This document shows, piece after piece, positions 37,606-46,466 of a stretch of DNA of 64,000 nt. Position numbers and translations under genes: made by a program. Positions within the stretch are counted from its first letter, which is position 1. The number at the start of each line of letters is the position of its first letter. The DNA comes from Duganella sp. BJB476 (GTDB taxonomy: Bacteria > Pseudomonadota > Gammaproteobacteria > Burkholderiales > Burkholderiaceae_D): contig NZ_QVIO01000004.1 of the NCBI RefSeq assembly GCF_003416895.1, positions 372,001 to 436,000 on the forward strand, written 5' to 3'. A model generated the notes under the pieces. The model worked only from the letters and a program-made list of their open reading frames with translations. It searched no databases and was not told where the DNA came from.

Positions 37606-40263
37606 ATGTTTGCCTTGAACTCTCTCCGTGCCGCCGTCTTGCTGACGCTCGGCGCGCAGGCGCTGGCCCAGGAGCCGGTGCCGCCCACGCCCGTACCCCA
37701 CGCACCAGAAGCCCCTGTCGCCGCCAGCGCGCCTGTGGCGCCGGCCGCCAACCTGGCTGCCGTCGCAGCGGCGGCGGCTGCGCCCAAGCCTTACGCCGAG
37801 GTGGTGCGTGGCGCGGCCCATGTGCAGGGCTTCCTGAACCTGTACCAGAAAGAGGAAAAAGTCTGGATCGAGCTGCGGCCCGACCAGTTCGACCGTCCGA
37901 TCTTCATGACCGTGAACATGCCGAACGGGATAGGCGAACGCGGTATCTACGGCAGCCAGATGGGACTGAGCCAGGTGGTGGTGTTCCATCGCATCGGCAA
38001 CCTGGTGCAGATGATCGCCAAGAATACCGACTACGGCGCCAAGGCCGGCACGCCGCAGGCATTGGCGGTGTCGCAGGCGTTCTCGGACAGCCTGCTGGCG
38101 ATCGCGCCGGTGGCCAGCGGCCCGAATCCGCAGAATCACGGGATCCTGGTCGAGGCGAACATCCTGCTGTTCGGCGATATCCCCAGCTTTACGACCCGGC
38201 TGGAAGCCGCCTTCCGCATGCCGTATGCGATGGACGCGCGCAACAGCAGCTTCCTGACCATCCGCTCCGACGAGTCCATGACCGGCTTCCAGGTCAACGC
38301 CCACTTCTTCGTGCCGCGCATCGCGGCGCCGCCGCTGGTGATGCCGGCCACGCCGGTGCCGGTGGCCAGTCCGCCGACCACGCTGCCGGACCCGCGCAGC
38401 ATGTTCCTCGGCTTCTACTACAGCTTCATGCCGCTGCCGGCGCAGCCCATGCATGGCCGCGCTGCGGACGACCGCATCGGCCACTTCGTCACGACCATGC
38501 ACGACTACTCCGACGACGTGACGCCGACGACGGCGGTGCATGTGATCGAGCGTTGGCGACTGGAGAAGCAGGATCCGGCGCAGGCGCTGTCGGAACCCAA
38601 GCAGCCCATCGTCTACTGGCTCGACGCGAACATCCCCGAGAAGTACCGCGAGTCGGTAAAGCAGGGCATCCTGGCCTGGAACGAGGCGTTTGAACACATC
38701 GGCTTCAAGAACGCCATCGTGGTCAAGCAGCAGAGCGAGAAGGACCGCTTCGATACGATGGACGCGCGGCATGCGTCGGTGCGCTGGTTCGTCGGTCGCG
38801 ATGCAGGCTTCGCCATCGGGCCGCGCCAGGTCGATCCGCGCAGCGGCGAGATCCTCGATGCGGATATCGGTATGTCCGACATCTTCGCGCGCGATGCGCG
38901 CCGCATGATCGGCGAGGACAGCATGCCGCTGCAGGATGCGCTGGCGACACCGGGGCAGGAAGCGCGCTGCGACTACATGCTGGAATCGGCGTCCGAGATG
39001 GGCTTCGCCATGGGCCTGCTGGAGGCGCGCGGCGAACTGGAAATGGGCAGCCCTGAGGCGGACGCGGTTGCGCAAGCCTACGTGCGTTCGGTGGTGATGC
39101 ACGAGATCGGGCACACGCTGGGCTTGCGGCACAACTTCCGCTCGTCGACCATCTACAGCCTTAAGCAGTTGCAGGACCCGGAGTTCACGAAGAAGAACGG
39201 CCTGGCCGGATCGGTGATGGACTACACGCCGTTCAACCTGTCGCTCAAGGGCGAGAAGCAGGGCGAGTACGTGGCGTCGACGCTGGGGCCTTACGATTAC
39301 TGGGCCATCGAGTACGCCTACAAGCCTATCGAGCCGGCGCAGGAGAAGGAAGAACTGGCGAAGATCGCCGCGCGCTCGAACGAGCCGCTGCTGGCCTTCG
39401 GCACCGACCAGGATGCGGGCGGCTTCAACTCCGATCCCGACGTCAACGTGTTCGACCTGGGCAGCGATCCGCTGGCTTACTTCCAGCGTCGCCTGACGAT
39501 CTCGCGCGAGCTGTGGGACCGTCTGCAAAACCGCACGCTGAAACCGGGCGAGAGCTACGATACGCTGCGCCGCAGTTTCGACTACGGCTTCCAGCAGTTT
39601 GCACGCACCATGCCGGTGGTGGTCAAGTACGTGGGCGGCGTGACCTATTTGCGTGATCACGCCGGCACCGGCCGCGCCACCTTCACGCCGGTGCCGTTGC
39701 CGCGCCAGCGGGCCGCCTTGCAGATGCTGACCACCAGCCTGTTCAAGTCGGACAGCTTCCAGTTCTCGCCGGCGATGATCAGCCGCCTGGGAACTGACCA
39801 TTTTGAATCGCGTGGACGGGCCGACGTGTCGGTCAGCGGACGCGTGCTGTTCTTGCAGTCCGGCGCGCTGGATCAGCTGATGTCCGATGCGGTGGCGGTG
39901 CGCCTGCTCGATTCGCAGGAAAAGCTGGACGACCGCAAGCAGGCGCTCAGCCTCGACGAGTTGTACACCACCGTACAGGACGCGGTGTGGAGCGAGCTGA
40001 AAACCGGCAAGGACATCAACGGCATGCGCCGCAATCTGCAGCGCGAGCATCTGAAGCGCCTGACCGCGATCCTGCTGCGCTCCTCGCCGACCACGCCGGC
40101 CGATGCGCGCAGCCTGCAACGCGAGAACGCGCTGGCGCTGCAACGCGATATCCGCGGCGCGATGGCCAAGCCGATGAGCCGCGAGGCCAAGGCGCACCTG
40201 TCGGAGTCGTATGAAACGCTGAGCCAGGCCTTGAAGGCGGCCATGTTGCGCGCGGGTGCTTGA
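37606..40263 (+). CDS. large exported zinc metalloprotease, DUF5117/DUF5118 type
   Basis: The 885-residue protein has a signal peptide (LLTLGAQALAQ), a Pro/Ala-rich linker (about 23-65) and a long catalytic region. Its metal site HEIGHTLGLRHNF begins at H499 (HExxHxxGxxH, metzincin-like). Such zinc-dependent proteins with DUF5117 and DUF5118 segments are common in betaproteobacteria and Bacteroidetes. Substrates are unknown; periplasmic or outer-membrane location is likely. The ATG follows an A-rich stretch with CAGGAT upstream. Not part of hut by function, though on the same strand. Confidence 0.85.
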   Translation: MFALNSLRAAVLLTLGAQALAQEPVPPTPVPHAPEAPVAASAPVAPAANLAAVAAAAAAPKPYAEVVRGAAHVQGFLNLYQKEEKVWIELRPDQFDRPIFMTVNMPNGIGERGIYGSQMGLSQVVVFHRIGNLVQMIAKNTDYGAKAGTPQALAVSQAFSDSLLAIAPVASGPNPQNHGILVEANILLFGDIPSFTTRLEAAFRMPYAMDARNSSFLTIRSDESMTGFQVNAHFFVPRIAAPPLVMPATPVPVASPPTTLPDPRSMFLGFYYSFMPLPAQPMHGRAADDRIGHFVTTMHDYSDDVTPTTAVHVIERWRLEKQDPAQALSEPKQPIVYWLDANIPEKYRESVKQGILAWNEAFEHIGFKNAIVVKQQSEKDRFDTMDARHASVRWFVGRDAGFAIGPRQVDPRSGEILDADIGMSDIFARDARRMIGEDSMPLQDALATPGQEARCDYMLESASEMGFAMGLLEARGELEMGSPEADAVAQAYVRSVVMHEIGHTLGLRHNFRSSTIYSLKQLQDPEFTKKNGLAGSVMDYTPFNLSLKGEKQGEYVASTLGPYDYWAIEYAYKPIEPAQEKEELAKIAARSNEPLLAFGTDQDAGGFNSDPDVNVFDLGSDPLAYFQRRLTISRELWDRLQNRTLKPGESYDTLRRSFDYGFQQFARTMPVVVKYVGGVTYLRDHAGTGRATFTPVPLPRQRAALQMLTTSLFKSDSFQFSPAMISRLGTDHFESRGRADVSVSGRVLFLQSGALDQLMSDAVAVRLLDSQEKLDDRKQALSLDELYTTVQDAVWSELKTGKDINGMRRNLQREHLKRLTAILLRSSPTTPADARSLQRENALALQRDIRGAMAKPMSREAKAHLSESYETLSQALKAAMLRAGA

Positions 40264-40302
40264 TGGTAAGCTCTCTGGATTGACCATCATTTCGGAGAGC
40301 GT

Positions 40303-41838
40303 GTGCAAGGACGATTGCTAGTTTTGCTGGCCCTGTTGTTGGCCGGCGCGGCGCGCGCCGCGCCGGCCGATACGCTGCATGTGGGTTCGAAGCGCTTCAC
40401 CGAATCCTATATTCTTGGCGAGGTGCTGGCGCAGACCGCGGCTCCGCACGCCCGGGTCGAGCACCTGCAGGGCCTGGGTAATACCGCCATCGTGCTGGCT
40501 GCCTTGCAGGCCGGCCGCATCGACGTCTATCCCGAGTACCTCGGCACCATCGACCTGGAAATCCTCAAACACACGCAGGCCGCGCCGCTGGAGCAGATCC
40601 GCCGCGAACTGGCTGCCATGGGGCTGGGCGTGGCGGCGCCGCTGGGCTTCAACAACACCTACGCGCTGGCGACGCGCGGCGGTGCGGACGGGCTGACGAA
40701 ACTCAGCGAGCTGGCCGCGCAGCCGCGCTTGCGCTTCGGCCTGTCGCATGAATTCATCGGCCGCGCCGACGGCTGGCCGGGCCTGGCCAAGCGCTACGGC
40801 CTGCCGCAGCAGCCGGAAGGCCTGGACCACGGCATCGCCTACGAGGCCCTGATGCAGCGCCAGGTCGACGTGATCGACATCTACTCCACCGACGCCAAGA
40901 TCCGCCAGTACGGCCTGCGCGTGCTGGAGGACGACCGCGCCTACTTCCCGCGCTACGACGCGGTGCTGTTGTACCGGCTCGATGCGGCTGAACGCTTCCC
41001 GGCCGCGTGGAAGGCGATCACGCAGCTGGAGGGCCGCATCAGCGCGGCCGACATGATCGCGATGAACGCCGCCGCAGAAATCGACGGCCAGAATTTCGCC
41101 AACGTGGCGCGCGACTGGCTGGCCGCGCACAAGCCGCTGGCCGCCGGTGCACCGCCCGCCGATGCCGGCAAGGCAGTGCAAGCGGCGTCTATGCGCGATG
41201 GGCTGCTGGCCAAGATCTTCGACAAGAACCTGTGGCCGCTGACGCGCCAGCATGTGACGTTGGTACTGGTGGCGGTGCTGCTGGCGTGCGTCGTCGGCAT
41301 TCCGCTGGGCGTGCTGGCGGCGGCGTTGCCGCGCCTGCGGCAGGTGGTTCTGGGTTTGACGGGCGTGCTGCAAACGGTGCCCTCGCTGGCCTTGCTGGCG
41401 CTGCTGATACCCTTGCTGGGCATGATAGGCACGGCGCCGGCGCTGGTGGCGCTGGTGGTGTATGCGCTGCTGCCCATCGTGCGCAACACCTGCACCGGCT
41501 TGTTGCAGGTGCCGGCCGGCTTGCGGCTGGCGGCGCAGGCGCTGGGCCTGCGGCCGATGCAGCGGTTGCTGCATGTCGAGCTGCCGCTGGCCTTGCCGGT
41601 GATTTTGGCCGGCGTGAAAACGGCGGCGGTGATGAGCGTGGGGACTGCGACCATCGCCGCCTTCATCGGCGCCGGCGGCTACGGCGAACGCATCACCATC
41701 GGCCTGGCGCTGAACGATAACGCCATGCTGCTGGCCGGGGCGATACCGGCAGCGCTGCTGGCGCTGTTGACGCAGGCCGTGTTCGAGCTGCTGGAGCGGC
41801 TGGCCAGCCGGGGCCGGGCCGCGTCACAGCGAGTGTAG
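40303..41838 (+). CDS. fused osmoprotectant-type substrate-binding/permease ABC protein
   Basis: The 511-residue protein joins a signal peptide and an OpuAC/ProX-like binding domain (VGSKRFTESYILGEVLAQ to about 285) to an inner-membrane permease domain (about 315-511). The permease part has the GAGGYGERITIGLALND-type motif of OpuCB/ProW permeases. The family takes up glycine betaine, choline or similar compounds. No ATPase gene is adjacent; the following genes are on the other strand. GTG start at 40303 with GGAG 6 bases upstream. Its last 15 bases overlap the convergent small gene. Confidence 0.85.
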   Translation: MQGRLLVLLALLLAGAARAAPADTLHVGSKRFTESYILGEVLAQTAAPHARVEHLQGLGNTAIVLAALQAGRIDVYPEYLGTIDLEILKHTQAAPLEQIRRELAAMGLGVAAPLGFNNTYALATRGGADGLTKLSELAAQPRLRFGLSHEFIGRADGWPGLAKRYGLPQQPEGLDHGIAYEALMQRQVDVIDIYSTDAKIRQYGLRVLEDDRAYFPRYDAVLLYRLDAAERFPAAWKAITQLEGRISAADMIAMNAAAEIDGQNFANVARDWLAAHKPLAAGAPPADAGKAVQAASMRDGLLAKIFDKNLWPLTRQHVTLVLVAVLLACVVGIPLGVLAAALPRLRQVVLGLTGVLQTVPSLALLALLIPLLGMIGTAPALVALVVYALLPIVRNTCTGLLQVPAGLRLAAQALGLRPMQRLLHVELPLALPVILAGVKTAAVMSVGTATIAAFIGAGGYGERITIGLALNDNAMLLAGAIPAALLALLTQAVFELLERLASRGRAASQRV

Positions 41839-42000
41839 CTTGGAGCGCAGCAGCACCATTTCCTTGTGCAGCAGGCGCTCGGCGAGGAAATCGTTCTCGC
41901 GCTGGGCGGCGATGGCTTCCAGCGCCTGCGTGTGGCGTTCCAGCCGGGAGCGAAGCCAGGCTTTGTAGACGGCGGTGGCCAGGGGCGGTAATTTGAGCAT
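41824..42000 (-). CDS. small helical protein, 58 aa
   Basis: From ATG 42000, with AGGAG about 7 bases upstream, the product is a basic, helical 58-residue protein (MLKLPPLATAVYKAWLRSRLER...LLHKEMVLLRSKLHSL). An ATG at 42027 adds 9 residues without a ribosome-binding site. No family recognised. Its 3' end overlaps the preceding convergent gene by 15 bases. Confidence 0.6.
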   Translation of the reverse strand: MLKLPPLATAVYKAWLRSRLERHTQALEAIAAQRENDFLAERLLHKEMVLLRSKLHSL

Positions 42001-42066
42001 GACTGTCTCCTGCGATAGGTTCGACATTCATTCTGCAAGCATGACCACGCCATGCTTTGAGTTATA

Positions 42067-42558
42067 TCAAGACACTTGAGACATCTGCGTCAGCGCCTCG
42101 CCGGTGACGCGGCAAATGCGCCATTCCGGCAGCAGCGAGGCGCCCATGCTTTCGTACAGCTTGATGGCGTTGCTGTTCCAGTCCAGCACCGACCATTCGA
42201 AGCGGCCGCAGTCGCGTTCCACCGCCAGCTGCGCCAGCGCCACCAGCATCTGCTTGCCGTAGCCCTTGCCGCGCGCGCTTTGCTTGACGTACAAGTCTTC
42301 CAGGTACAGGCCTTTCTTGCACAGGAAGGTGGAGAAGTTGTGGAAGAACAACGCGAAGGTGACGACTACGCCGTCGGTTTCGCCGACCAGCGCTTCGCAG
42401 ACCGGCTTGTCGCAGAACAGGCTGTCGTGCAGCATGGCTTCGTTGGCGACGACCATGTGTTCCAGTTTTTCAAACACGGCCAATTCGTAAATCATGCCGA
42501 AAATGGCGGCGACGTCTGCCGGCTGGGCCGGGCGTATGGTCAGGTTGGAAGTGCTCAT
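42067..42558 (-). CDS. GNAT family N-acetyltransferase
   Basis: The 163-residue protein has the acetyl-CoA-binding pattern LYVKQSARGKGYGKQML (motif A R/Q-x-x-G-x-G/A) and the C-terminal DWNSNAIKLYESMGA. It resembles the diamine/thialysine acetyltransferase type (FFHNFSTFLCKKGLYLEDLYV). The start overlaps the stop of the EamA gene (ATGA), so the two are translationally coupled. Substrate unknown; polyamine or thialysine is a guess from similarity. Confidence 0.88.
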   Translation of the reverse strand: MSTSNLTIRPAQPADVAAIFGMIYELAVFEKLEHMVVANEAMLHDSLFCDKPVCEALVGETDGVVVTFALFFHNFSTFLCKKGLYLEDLYVKQSARGKGYGKQMLVALAQLAVERDCGRFEWSVLDWNSNAIKLYESMGASLLPEWRICRVTGEALTQMSQVS

Positions 42559-43478
42559 CAGGCTTCGACTATGCTTTCTGTGGTGGAAGGGGAATCGGAT
42601 TGCAGTGCCCAGGCGACGCTGGACAGGCACAATATCATGCCGGCCCATTGCAGCGGGCCGGGGCGGAAGTGCTCCAGCTGGATCGACAGCAGCACGGAAA
42701 TGACCGGCGTGACCACGCCGATGTACACGGCTTTGTGCGAGCCGATGCGGTGGATCAGCGTGAAGTAGGCGGCGAAGGCGATCACCGAGCCGAACAGCGA
42801 CAGGTACAGCAGCCCGCCCCAGTAAGGCAGGCCGGCCGGCATGGTGAAGGACTGGCCGCTGGCCAGCACCCACAAGGCCACCAGCAGGCTGCCCCACAGC
42901 ATCGACCAGGCCATCGTCAGCAGCACGTTGGACGATTGCTCGCGCACCTTGATCACCACCACGTTGCCGACCGAGCTGGCGATGGTGGCGGTCAGCGCCA
43001 GTCCCAGGCCGAGCAGGAAGTGACCGTTGCCGCCGGACAGGATCTCGCTCCAGGCGCCGACGATGGACTGGAAGAACAGCAGCGTGACGCCGCAGATGGC
43101 GACCGCGCCGGCGCTCCAGGTGCGCCAGCTGAGCGGGGTGCCGAAAGCCATGCGGTTGAGGATGGGGTTCCAGAACACCATCAGCGCGAACAGCACGGCG
43201 ACCAGGCCGGAGACCAGGTATTGCTCGGAGGTGTAGGTGCAGATGTAGCTCAGGCCGAAGGTGGCGCAGCCCTGCAGAAACATCCAGCGCTGGGTGCGCC
43301 AGGGCATGATCAGCTTGTCGCCGCGCGCCAGGCACCAGGCGAACAGCACCGCTGCCGACAGCGCGAAACGGTAGACCACCGACACGGCGGGCGCGACTTC
43401 GCCCAGTTGCAGCGTGATGGCGAAGAAAGTGGAGCCCCAGATCAGGCAGGCAATGATGAACAGGAGTGGAGAGGACAT
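42558..43478 (-). CDS. EamA/DMT-type inner-membrane transporter
   Basis: The 306-residue protein has ten hydrophobic segments in two EamA repeats (LLFIIACLIWGSTFFAI; LGLALTATIASSVGNVVVI). The family exports metabolites such as amino acids or their derivatives. Coupling with a GNAT gene suggests handling of an amine or amino-acid compound. Start ATG 43478. Confidence 0.87.
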   Translation of the reverse strand: MSSPLLFIIACLIWGSTFFAITLQLGEVAPAVSVVYRFALSAAVLFAWCLARGDKLIMPWRTQRWMFLQGCATFGLSYICTYTSEQYLVSGLVAVLFALMVFWNPILNRMAFGTPLSWRTWSAGAVAICGVTLLFFQSIVGAWSEILSGGNGHFLLGLGLALTATIASSVGNVVVIKVREQSSNVLLTMAWSMLWGSLLVALWVLASGQSFTMPAGLPYWGGLLYLSLFGSVIAFAAYFTLIHRIGSHKAVYIGVVTPVISVLLSIQLEHFRPGPLQWAGMILCLSSVAWALQSDSPSTTESIVEA

Positions 43479-43637
43479 CGGACGAGTATAGCCGCCCGGG
43501 CGATTCCTTGCCTAGCGGCTATGATTTTGTTGCGGCGCAACAGGTCGGCGGATTTGTTTGTATCGTTGCGTAAATTTTGAGCATTTTGTTGAAAATGCAA
43601 GTATGATGGAAAGACACATCAATCAAGGGAGAGCGGC

Positions 43638-43775
43638 ATGAGTACCGCGCTGCAAATCAAGGTCGTCGGCTTGCTGGGCTATGTCGCGCTCAGCACCGCG
43701 CTGGTGCTGTTGCTGGCCGACGAAGAGATGCAGAGCGCCGCCCAGACCTTGCTCGCGTTTTCAGGTTTCCATTAA
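43638..43775 (+). CDS. small membrane protein, 45 aa
   Basis: A 45-codon frame starts at ATG 43638 with GGGAG 6 bases upstream. It holds one hydrophobic segment (VVGLLGYVALSTALVLLLA, about residues 9-27) and ends FSGFH. The good ribosome-binding site and membrane helix argue for translation; the lack of any homologue I know argues for caution. Its stop TAA is the first base pair region of the large palindrome that follows. Confidence 0.5.
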   Translation: MSTALQIKVVGLLGYVALSTALVLLLADEEMQSAAQTLLAFSGFH

Positions 43776-43879
43776 GAAGTTGCGTTCAAAAAGACCGCAG
43801 CGTCGTTGTGGCGCCTCGTCGTGCAGGCGCACTGCCTTCGTCACCACGCCTAGCTGCGCTCGTTTTGAACGCAACTTCT
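43775..43879. repeat. 105-bp palindromic element with 17-bp perfect arms
   Basis: AGAAGTTGCGTTCAAAA (43775-43791) and its exact reverse complement (43863-43879) flank a 71-base centre that is itself partly self-complementary: CGCAGC with GCTGCG, then GTGG with CCAC, and a GTGC-AGGC-GCAC tip. It overlaps the last base of the preceding stop and two bases of the DUF962 stop, so it lies exactly between two converging genes. It may be a bidirectional terminator derived from a REP/MITE-like repeat. Confidence 0.9.
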
Positions 43880-44315
43880 AGTACGCCAGCTTCATCCGGC
43901 GGTACAAGAATCCCAACACAAACAGCGGCCCGATCAGCAGGAAGCGCAGGTCGTCGAAAAACGACGGTTTCTTGCCTTCGATCTTGTGGCCGATGAACTG
44001 TCCTATCCACGCCAGCACGAAGATCGCCACCGACAGCGGCAGGACGGCCCGGTCGGGCAGGGCGGCCAGCAGGGCCAGCATCAGCGTGCTCATCAGCAGC
44101 ATGCCCACCGCGAACGGTTTCGACAGCTTGAAATAGTAGGCCAGCGAGGCCAGCGTGACCGCCACCGCCAGCAGCGGATGCGCCGCCCACAGCAAGCCCA
44201 GCAGGGTGAACACGATGATGGGCACGCAGATGAAGTGGATCACTTCATTGATGGGATTGAGGTGGCTTTCGCTGTACTGGGCCAGCAGCGTATCGATGGT
44301 GCGGGGTTGCGACAT
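43878..44315 (-). CDS. DUF962/Mpo1-like membrane protein
   Basis: The 145-residue protein starts MSQPRTIDTLLAQYSESHLNPINEVIHFICVP, the signature of DUF962 (YGL010w/Mpo1 family), and has about four membrane segments. The yeast member is a dioxygenase in 2-hydroxy fatty acid alpha-oxidation using Fe(II); conserved His residues in HLNP and HFICVP and in IGHKIEGKKP are present here. Bacterial function is less clear. Confidence 0.88.
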   Translation of the reverse strand: MSQPRTIDTLLAQYSESHLNPINEVIHFICVPIIVFTLLGLLWAAHPLLAVAVTLASLAYYFKLSKPFAVGMLLMSTLMLALLAALPDRAVLPLSVAIFVLAWIGQFIGHKIEGKKPSFFDDLRFLLIGPLFVLGFLYRRMKLAY

Positions 44316-44405
44316 GGGTGTCTCCGGTTTTTTTTAGTACGGTCGTGCCGTCGGTAAATTCTACACCTGAAACGCGGCGTGGCAACGCTTGGGTACAATG
44401 CGGCC

Positions 44406-44906
44406 ATGAGCTATGCGACAGATTCCCCCAACCCCGCACTGACCGGCCTGGCGCCGGTAGTCGACGCGCGCACCCGCATCCTGGTGCTAGGCAGCTTTCC
44501 CGGCGCCGCCTCGCTGGCGGCGCAGCAGTACTATGCGCATCCGCGCAATCTGTTGTGGCCGATCCTGTCGGGGCTGACGGGGGAGCCGCTGGCCCAGCTG
44601 CCGTATGACGAACGCCTGCCGCGCCTGCTGGCGCACGGCTTCGGCCTGTGGGACGTGCTGGGCGCCTGCGAGCGCGAAGGCAGCCTCGATTCCGCCATCC
44701 GCAAACCCGCCGCCAACGACTTCGCCCGCCTGCGCGAGTTGTGTCCATTGCTGGAAACGGTGGGCTTCAATGGTCAGACCTCCGGCAAGTTCGCGCCGCA
44801 GTTTGCTGCCGAAGGCTACAGGACGCTAGTGCTACCCTCTACATCTCCGGCACACGCGTCGCTTACATTGGCACAAAAGCTGGAGCACTGGAAAATGCTG
44901 CGTTAG
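44406..44906 (+). CDS. DNA-deoxyinosine/uracil glycosylase (UDG superfamily)
   Basis: The 166-residue protein has the UDG-fold motifs LVLGSFPGAASLAAQQYYAHPRN (motif 1) and LPSTSPAHASL (motif 2), as in the family 6 / hypoxanthine-DNA glycosylases. It removes deaminated bases at the start of base-excision repair. ATG 44406 is chosen; a GTG 27 bases upstream is possible. A TACAAT box lies just upstream. Confidence 0.85.
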   Translation: MSYATDSPNPALTGLAPVVDARTRILVLGSFPGAASLAAQQYYAHPRNLLWPILSGLTGEPLAQLPYDERLPRLLAHGFGLWDVLGACEREGSLDSAIRKPAANDFARLRELCPLLETVGFNGQTSGKFAPQFAAEGYRTLVLPSTSPAHASLTLAQKLEHWKMLR

Positions 44907-44973
44907 TCCAGCCCGGTTTCATTTTGCGTTTCCAGGATCATGTGACGCAACGCTCGGTTTTTATCGCTCAGGA

Positions 44974-45405
44974 TTAGCCGATCAGGCAAAGAGCGCCGGC
45001 CCCGCCATGAACTGCGGTGACGACAAGGCGGCGGTCCAATGTCGCCAGTTGACCACCATGGGCTTGCGCCAGCGCGAGCAAATAACTATCTGTAGTCTGC
45101 GCCGAATTGAGTAGGCCAGTCGTATCGACTTTTTCTTCGTCCAGCAGACTGATATCATCGCTCCAAAATACATGACCTTCGAGCGAGCGCATAGTCCGTA
45201 ACAACGGTGCTACAGCGGCTGGGTTCCCCAGTGAGTTGGGATAGCTAGCGTGACCAATAATTCGTAGTGCGCCGTTTTCGGTGATGGGACAGGTGGCCCA
45301 AGCGCTTATTCCATCTTTTGCGAACCACTCGTGCGCAATGTCGTGCTGGACGTGGCCAGGATCCATCAGTGCAATCAGGACATTTACGTCAAGCAGGTAT
45401 GTCAT
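44974..45405 (-). CDS. VapC-type PIN-domain toxin
   Basis: The 143-residue PIN protein has D6 (LLDVNVLIALMD), E43 (ITENGALRI) and a late acidic pair (TTDSYLLALA, LATLD), the metal-binding residues of PIN RNases. It starts in the ATGA overlap with the antitoxin stop, the usual VapBC arrangement. RNA cleavage is expected when the antitoxin is lost. Plausible target tRNA or rRNA, not shown. Confidence 0.88.
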   Translation of the reverse strand: MTYLLDVNVLIALMDPGHVQHDIAHEWFAKDGISAWATCPITENGALRIIGHASYPNSLGNPAAVAPLLRTMRSLEGHVFWSDDISLLDEEKVDTTGLLNSAQTTDSYLLALAQAHGGQLATLDRRLVVTAVHGGAGALCLIG

Positions 45406-45668
45406 CCTGGTAGCTCATCGCGCAATTTGTTTACCATTTCCAGTGTGACCGGCATGGTTCCCGTTTGTAGTTGGAGTAGTGGTACACCGTTGCGCGTGGT
45501 GTGACTGGGTGCTTGCCTCTCTACGAATTGCTTGCGTTGTTCAGCCGCCTCCGTTGCCTGACGAATCGCTTCAACCATGAATGCATGTGGCGTAACGCCC
45601 AAGCCTTGCGCGGCGGCGATTGCTTTCTGTTTCAATTCGTCGGAGAGTTTAAGGGTAGTGGTCGACAT
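45402..45668 (-). CDS. ribbon-helix-helix antitoxin of the VapBC-like pair
   Basis: The 88-residue protein begins MSTTTLKLSDELKQKAIAAAQGLGVTPHAFMVEAIRQ, a ribbon-helix-helix DNA-binding motif (CopG type). The rest binds the toxin (PIN domain). It probably represses its own promoter. Its 5' end overlaps the C-terminal end of the upstream phosphoesterase reading frame by 20 bases because of that gene's frameshift. Confidence 0.85.
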   Translation of the reverse strand: MSTTTLKLSDELKQKAIAAAQGLGVTPHAFMVEAIRQATEAAEQRKQFVERQAPSHTTRNGVPLLQLQTGTMPVTLEMVNKLRDELPG

Positions 45669-46464
45669 GGCGTATGGTCCGGCAAGAGGGTGTCAACAGA
45701 GTAGCACCGTCGGCTGGGGGACTCAAGCGGTTGGCTTTGATGCAGAGACATAACCGGTCATCAGCGCGACGGCCCAGTCTTCGCGGCCGTTGGCGCAGGC
45801 CAGTTCGGCCATGCTGCGGTGGTCGTAGGGGACGCTGAGCAAGCTGCGCCTGCCACTGCTGCTGGCGGCGCTCGACGATGGCGTAGCGGGCGTCGGGCGA
45901 GCCCGATTCGATGGCGTGGGGATACGGGTGGTCGTCGGCATAGGCCGGCTGGCCGACGCTGCCGGGATTGACGAGCAACTGGCCGCGCGCGCTGCGCACG
46001 CTGCGCGGCACGTGCGTGTGGCCGCAGGCGACCAGGCTGGCGTCGACCTGGCCGAGGCGCTGTTCGATGTCGGCGGCGCCGGCGTGGCGGTCGGCCGTTT
46101 CCAGCAGGCCGGTGAGGTCGCTGGTCGGCGTGCCGTGGCACAGGAAGACGTCTTCGTTGTATTGCCGGGCGGACGGCAGCGTGGCGATCCACGCCAGTTC
46201 GGGCGCCGTCAGTTGCGCGCGGGCGTAGGCGTCGGACGCGCCGGAGCCGGGATGCAGTTCGAGGATCTGCCGCTCGTGGTTGCCGGCCAGGTGGGTCCAG
46301 TCCTGCAGCATCAGGAAGCGCGCCGTCTCCAGCGGCAGCAGCGGGCCGGACAGGCTGTCGCCCAGGTTGACGACGGCGTCCACGCCCTGATGGCGGATGT
46401 CGGCCACCACCGCTTTCAGCGCGGCGAGATTGCCGTGGATGTCGGAGACGATGGCGATGCGCAT
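45649..46464 (-). CDS. metallophosphoesterase with frameshifted C-terminus
   Basis: The core is intact: DIHGN (D8, H10), GDSLSGP, GNHE, HGTPTSD and GHTH, the calcineurin-like metal sites of YfcE/MJ0936-type phosphodiesterases. After about residue 205 this frame becomes Arg/Pro-rich and unlike the family. In the next frame the sequence reads LLSVPYDHRSMAELACANGREDWAVALMTGY and ends at 45723, which is a normal C-terminus for the family. One extra A on the plus strand near 45841 (CAGCTTGCTC versus CAGCTGCTC on the minus strand) explains it. It may be a sequencing error or a real variant. Confidence 0.85.
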   Translation of the reverse strand: MRIAIVSDIHGNLAALKAVVADIRHQGVDAVVNLGDSLSGPLLPLETARFLMLQDWTHLAGNHERQILELHPGSGASDAYARAQLTAPELAWIATLPSARQYNEDVFLCHGTPTSDLTGLLETADRHAGAADIEQRLGQVDASLVACGHTHVPRSVRSARGQLLVNPGSVGQPAYADDHPYPHAIESGSPDARYAIVERRQQQWQAQLAQRPLRPPQHGRTGLRQRPRRLGRRADDRLCLCIKANRLSPPADGATLLTPSCRTIRHVDHYP

Positions 46465-46466
46465 GA

